From Caenorhabditis remanei (taxonomy: Eukaryota > Nematoda > Chromadorea > Rhabditida > Rhabditidae): a DNA stretch of 64,000 bases. The position numbers and the translations under genes are program-made. Positions within the stretch are counted from its first letter, which is position 1. The number at the start of each line of letters is the position of its first letter. Shown in pieces: positions 59,401 through 64,000 of the stretch. The stretch is taken from the NCBI RefSeq assembly GCF_010183535.1, contig NC_071332.1:14260001-14324000 (forward strand). The letters are read 5' to 3'. The notes under the pieces are model-generated. The model was not told the DNA's origin and made no database searches. It worked only from the letters and a program-made list of their open reading frames with translations.

Positions 59401-61287
59401 ATGATACGGTTAAGAAGCTGTCTACTTAGGAGAAAATTCAAGAAAAGAGGATTTCGAATCAGAAGAAGAAGAAGAGGAAGGAAAGTTTGCGGTCAAAAGA
59501 CTGTGATTGTGACTTGGGAGCAGGCTGTGAGACATATGAGAGAGTTCAAAGACAAACTCAGTTACTGGGGACAGGCTAATCCTTGCACAAGAGGTTTGAA
59601 TGAGAGCGATGATGACTACAATTTGAGAAGCAATCTGTTTCGTCGCTGGAGTGAGCACACTTTCCGCCAAATCAGTTTTGATTATAAGGAAAATATCCAG
59701 GCTGGCGATGTAAATACTCTTTCCGATTTTGTCATGAAGCACAAAGATGAATGGAGGTATTTTATGAAAACAATTGAGAAACAACAATTCCTTCTTTTAC
59801 AGAAAAGCCGTTGAATTGAATAAGAATACGAATGTTATTCTCCCAACTTCTAAACCTGGTGAAGGTGGAGTTCGCTTCAAGACAAGTTTCATTCACGCTA
59901 GCCGTGTCAGGTTGGAACCAAACCGTCAGCTCATTTTGACGCAGGGTCCACAGATCGAGTCTAAGTTGGTTTTTATAGTTAGACAGAAGATAATCCAAAA
60001 GTTTACAGGGGAAAGAAATCAACTATGGAGAAGTTTTGGTATTTAGTGAAGAGTGAGAAGGCTAGGGCTGTTGTGATGCTCTGTGATTTCATTGAAGGAG
60101 GTTTGTTACGGAGAATGCTCAAAAATTTAATTGACCACTTTTCCAGATGAAAGGAAATGTGACGTATATCTTCCATTGAAAGTCGGTGAAGTGGTGCAAC
60201 ATGGTGTCTATTCCATCAAATGTACTAGAGTGGTAGTTAACGGTTCTGTTACTAATCGTCATTTGGTTCTCAGTCAAGGGTAAATTACAGTTGATTCGAC
60301 ACTTGGATACAGCAATCAATTTCAGAAAAAAGAATCATGGACTGAGTCATTTTCAATATCTTGGATGGCCGGACAAAGGCGTTCCAAAGGATTGTAAGGA
60401 ACTTCTCAATTTCTGGAAGATTGTGAGGAATATGAACACAAACACTATCATTCATTGTTCAGCTGGAATTGGACGTTCAGGAACATTAGCATGTGAGTCA
60501 TTTCAGAAAAATAGTATAAAATAAGTTCTTGAAATAAATCGTTTCAGATATCGAGAAGCTCTATCAAGCTATCTACAATAGTCCGAAGGCTGCGCATCAA
60601 TCTCTTCTCACTGCGTTGAGAGGAGAAAGAGCTCGTTCCGTCCAATCCGAATCTCAGTTCGCTTTTGCTATCTATTCAGTTTTTAAACTTATGTTTATGG
60701 TGAGTTACATCGAACTAAACTTTTTTTGAGCCGGCGTTCATTTTCAGAAATTCGAACGAAAGAAGACCAAGAAAGCTCCCAACACGATGAATAAGAGTGT
60801 TGATAAAACCAAGAAGAGCGTTGAAGGAACAAACAAAAAGAGCGTTGACAGAAAAAAGAAGAAAGTTGAGAAAATCCCGCAGGAGAAACCTAAAGAAATA
60901 GCCGAAGTCAAGGAATTCTTGAAATCTCTCGAAGATGATTGGAAAGTCATTCTCAAGGTGTGCGCTGGAGGTAAAGAACTCGCCAAGAAAGAGAAGAATC
61001 TCAAAATAGAAGGGGACCTTGTCGAAGTACTCAGAAAAAAGGATGCGAAGGAGAAGAGTGAAACGGCTAGGAAAGAAAAAGAGATTAACGGCGGGAAGGG
61101 AGAGAAAGTGAAGGTGGATAAGAAGGCGACTGGGGATAAGAATGTGCAGAAGAAAGGTGATAAGGGAAAACAAGATGTGAAAGCGAAGAGTAAGGAAATG
61201 GGACAGAAGGATGTGAAAGAAAAGGAACAAGGAAAGAAGGATGTCAAAGGGAAGAGTAAAGAACAGGCGAAGAAGGCGGGAAAGTAA
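56473..61287 (+). CDS. receptor-type protein tyrosine phosphatase with WSN domain and Lys-rich tail
   Basis: Eleven exons (56473-56476, 56523-56636, 56684-56764, 56906-59258, 59325-59756, 59803-59964, 60009-60100, 60147-60279, 60326-60492, 60548-60699, 60748-61287) give 1409 residues. Signal peptide (MKLLIAFAAIITIVSAG); WSN domain at about 67-120 (ISRLTNAIFLQKGLMNGSID); a long helical extracellular region to about 850; TM at about 853-878, then a RIRRRRRGRK stop-transfer; one PTP domain at about 900-1230. The WPD loop has Asp1140, and the signature HCSAGIGRSGT has Cys1168 and Arg1174, followed by a QSESQ Q-loop, so catalysis looks possible. The usual KNRY substrate-recognition loop reads LNKNTN instead. 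The last 180 residues are about one-third Lys with KSVD/KDVK-type repeats. WSN-PTP fusions are known in Caenorhabditis; ligand and substrate are unknown. Confidence 0.88.
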
Positions 61288-61315
61288 AACTCGTGTGAAT
61301 GTTTGAATTATTTGA

Positions 61316-61321
61316 AATAAA
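61316..61321 (+). terminator. poly(A) signal AATAAA
   Basis: AATAAA 29 bp after the phosphatase stop codon. Confidence 0.6.
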
Positions 61322-61819
61322 CAAGTATTTTGTATTTATCTTGTTAATTTTTGGGTTTTAGGCATCGGTTTTCGAGATTTTCGTTCAAGAATTAAATTTG
61401 AAACCATTCAAACATGAAGCGTAATTATGGAAATCTCTGCGTCTCCACTCTCTAGTTGGGCGGAGTCGAAAGCTGCAATTCGCCGCGCATTTTTGTCGCG
61501 ATTAAAATTTGCCTTGGATTTAACATTTATTTTTGAAAGTTTTTTAAAATTTACATTTCTTCCAAAATCCCAATATTTTAGAACATGACAGTTTGATATT
61601 TATGTTTGAGAGATAGCTGTGCGTGGTAGTTTTGCGAGACTGATTCCGCCCATTTTCTCTTTCACGAAATCGGCGAAACCGATTTTTCAGTTATTTCTCC
61701 ACTATTTCATATTTTCTTTTTACATTTTATCGTTAATTTTTCGTGAAAATTGTTCAAAAATCTCAAATTATCGAATTCCAGACTCAAAATCATCCCATCG
61801 TTGGGGAAATTTCCGAAAA
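61322..61819. other. intergenic, no gene recognised
   Basis: About 500 bp between the phosphatase and BTB genes. It should hold the BTB promoter. No other feature seen. Confidence 0.5.
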
Positions 61820-63064
61820 ATGTGCGAAACAGCGATCGAATACACAAGCGCCGACAAAATTTCGTCGGTTTCAAGTACGACACAACTGGATAAGGGTTCT
61901 AAAGATGGATTAAATTGGTAAGAAACAGTTTAAAACGCAACGAAAATGTGCCGAAAACACGAAGCATTCATTGAATATTTCTATTCGCCACTTGAAAAGT
62001 TCGTAATAGCTTTCGCAGCATATTTTTCGAAATTCGCACACTTTCGCTAAATTTGACATGCGCTCGGCTATCTTTTTCTAAGATTTTTCAAATTCAAATA
62101 CCAAAAATTGCAGGACCGTCACCTATTCACACCAACTCGCAATGCTCTCAAAACTCACTGACTGTGCGTTTCTGACGTGGAACTTCGAATGGGCAAAACT
62201 TCAGAAACAAGGAATCGATGGATTCTCTGGATATATTGTCGTAAAATACACAAATGAGAGATCGATAAGAGCTCCTCTCAAATTTGATGTTGAATTCTGT
62301 AATGTAGAGCAACAAGTCACGAGACGAATTGGACCAACAGATGATGTCAAGTATAACGACAAATTTTCGAATTGTTACATCACTTTCGAACTTTTCTTGA
62401 AACCTTACCGACTTTCTACTCGAAACCTTCCGATCGATCAGGCATTTCTTCATTCCAGCTTCACTGACGCTATTCTTCTTGTCGAAGGTCGCAAAATGCA
62501 TGTAAATAAAACGGTAGGAGGAATTAATCTTTCATGGAAACAAAATTGATGAAAGATTTTTCAGTACCTGTCAATTCATTCCAATTATTTCCAAGCATTG
62601 TTCTCAGCGAATTTCATGGAAAAATCGATGGCGGAGATTCCGATTGGAGACGTGAGATACGAGGAATTCGCTCGACTCCTCGCAATTATTTCAACAAAGC
62701 CTGTGTTTCCGACTGGTAAGACCAGCCGCTAATCGAAATTCCGAGCTTCCCCCATCTGTATTGGTATAATTACGAATTTATTACAGACGAAACCGTCGAA
62801 ACTCTTCTGATACTCGCCGAACGATTTCTGATGCCATCAATCGTTGATCATGTCGCTAATTATCTTCTCACAGCCACTCACTTCGACTTCTTTCAAGTAT
62901 TAGCAATCGCTGACAAGTACAAATTGAAAAGTCTCAGCGAAAAATGCATCGAAATGCTCACAGCTTTGGGACAAATCTCCAGAAACCGAGACTCATCGGA
63001 ATATATTAATCTCACTCGTGATACTAAATCGAAAATTCTCGATCACCTTGTGCAAATCGCATAA
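61820..63064 (+). CDS. BTB/POZ-domain protein
   Basis: Four exons (61820-61917, 62114-62513, 62565-62715, 62787-63064) give 308 residues. N-terminal region (about 1-145) opens with LDKGSKDGLNW and WNFEWAKLQKQGIDGFSGY, the leader domain seen in several worm btb genes. The BTB/POZ fold follows: FTDAILLVEGRKMHVNKTYL, then SNYFQALFSANFMEKSM, then AERFLMPSIVDHVANYLL and an HFDFFQVLAIADKYKLK helix pair. BTB proteins of this kind act as substrate adaptors for CUL-3 ubiquitin ligases; targets unknown. The acceptor before exon 2 falls inside the Trp codon of GLNW, a position also kept in the broken copy downstream. Intact. Confidence 0.88.
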
Positions 63065-63326
63065 GCAGTCAATTTTCATGTAATTCTCGATAATCATTCA
63101 CTGTACTGCTTCTGTAATTTCAGACATGTATCAGTATGTTCTTTTTTCGCATGCTCTTTCATTCTTGTTCTGTTTTATCGGTAAATAGTTTCATCGTTTT
63201 TGATTATCGTTTCGCTTTTTGTGTTGCATCGTTCCGAAATCGGATATTTCTCGTTATTTCATGCTATATTTAATTTTTTCTAAACAAAAACTCTTTTCAG
63301 TCACAAATACAATTACTCCGCGAAAA

Positions 63327-63552
63327 ATGGAAGAAGACAAAGTTATCAAGTACAAAAGTGAACCGAAACCATTTGTGTATAACAAAGCATCAGAACTGGA
63401 AAAAGGTTCTCAAAATGGACTGAATTGGTCGGAACCTTATTTTCTCGAACCAAAAATGTATTTGTGCATATTCAGGGTCGCCTCGTATTCTACATCACTC
63501 ACAATGCTCACAAAACTCGTTGATACAGGCTGTTTAAGACGCACTCTCTGAC
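63327..63552 (+). pseudogene. partial copy of the BTB gene (exon 1 and start of exon 2)
   Basis: ATG at 63327 opens a frame with ASELEKGSQNGLNW, matching LDKGSKDGLNW of the gene at 61820-63064. After a 48-bp intron-like stretch that starts with the weak donor gtcgga and ends in TTCAG, the sequence VASYSTSLTMLTKLVDTGC matches TVTYSHQLAMLSKLTDC of exon 2. Homology then ends and a stop follows at about 63551. It is a truncated tandem duplicate without the BTB domain. Confidence 0.7.
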
Positions 63553-63559
63553 TCGTTCG

Positions 63560-64000
63560 ATCACCCGTAGGCACACGAAAAAAGTTGACCATCTCCGATT
63601 TGCCTATAATTTTTATCAAAGATAGTATCAAGTGTTCTCAGCAAACTGGAGTACTTTTTGGCCGGGTCCGTCACCTGGGTACCTAGGAAAATCAAAAAAT
63701 CGATATTTTTCGAAAATTTTTCCTAAGGTAGTTAGGTATGAAATCTCAACGAGAAGTTATAGCAGACACTATTTTAAGCATTTTTTGTGTTCGAAAGAAA
63801 AATCCAGCTCAACACCTTCATTGTGAAAATTTTCAAAATGTGTGAAATTTTCGAGATTTTTTCATGAAATCGTTTTTATCTCGGCAGTGACACGAGAAGA
63901 CATTATTTTTTATTTTAAATTCAAAATCTACATAAAATTTAGTATCGGAAACATGCTGTCCCTACTCGTAACTCTAGATCCCAAGAACGGTTTTTTGGGG
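63560..64000. repeat. probable dispersed repeat, unclassified
   Basis: Starts where homology to the BTB gene ends. Noncoding, with low-complexity A/T runs and a GGCCGGGTCCGTCACCTGGG stretch near 63660. Its abrupt junction with the truncated copy suggests an inserted repeat that broke it, but no terminal structure is visible before the window ends. Confidence 0.3.

Noticed and set aside
60715..61247. Two long minus-strand Phe/Leu/Ser-rich frames
   Set aside because: Exact antisense shadows of the Lys-rich tail exon of the phosphatase.

Overview
The window is nuclear DNA of a Caenorhabditis-type nematode. The evidence is the gene content: srw chemoreceptors, divergent nuclear receptors, ShKT secreted proteins, irld L-domain proteins, F-box/FTH proteins, WSN-domain receptor phosphatases and BTB proteins. 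Almost all introns are 40-60 bp with TTTCAG acceptors, and composition is AT-rich. The species cannot be named from the sequence alone. Gene models were built by hand from splice sites and reading phase. Every model called intact closes in frame from ATG to stop.

Left third (1-18.6 kb), small tandem families. A srw cluster on the minus strand has an edge fragment, a pseudogene (800-1926), an intact receptor (2174-3283) and a copy with one extra base (3903-5170). Two paralogous nuclear receptors follow on the minus strand (5492-8886 and 9418-10645). The first carries a 1.4-kb non-autonomous transposon with an 8-bp target duplication inside an intron. Next are two near-identical ShKT-type secreted proteins with a shared 43-bp upstream block and TATA boxes (minus), then two irld receptor-L-domain genes (plus).

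Middle (20-45 kb): a DUF273 glycosyltransferase-like gene (plus), another srw receptor (minus), and two FTH/F-box/FTH genes (minus). Two very recent copies of a type II membrane protein of DUF1647 type (minus) flank a relic third copy and a lone exon of an SCP/TAPS (scl) gene. A CK1-class kinase (plus) faces a coiled-coil protein (minus), and then comes a paraoxonase/MEC-6-like gene (plus).

Right third (45-64 kb): about 6.4 kb without a convincing gene, holding several inverted-repeat elements; an ELM2/SANT-like chromatin gene (plus); a dead mariner copy with perfect 29-bp ends; a 1409-residue WSN-domain receptor tyrosine phosphatase (plus); a BTB protein (plus) and a broken partial copy of it; and a probable dispersed repeat at the edge.

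The genes do not form one pathway. The arrangement is typical of a fast-evolving chromosome arm: environment-facing families (chemoreceptors, nuclear receptors, secreted Cys-rich proteins, F-box/BTB adaptors) expanding by local duplication amid many small DNA transposons, with a few conserved genes between (kinase, paraoxonase, ELM2/SANT). I saw no tRNA, rRNA or CRISPR array.
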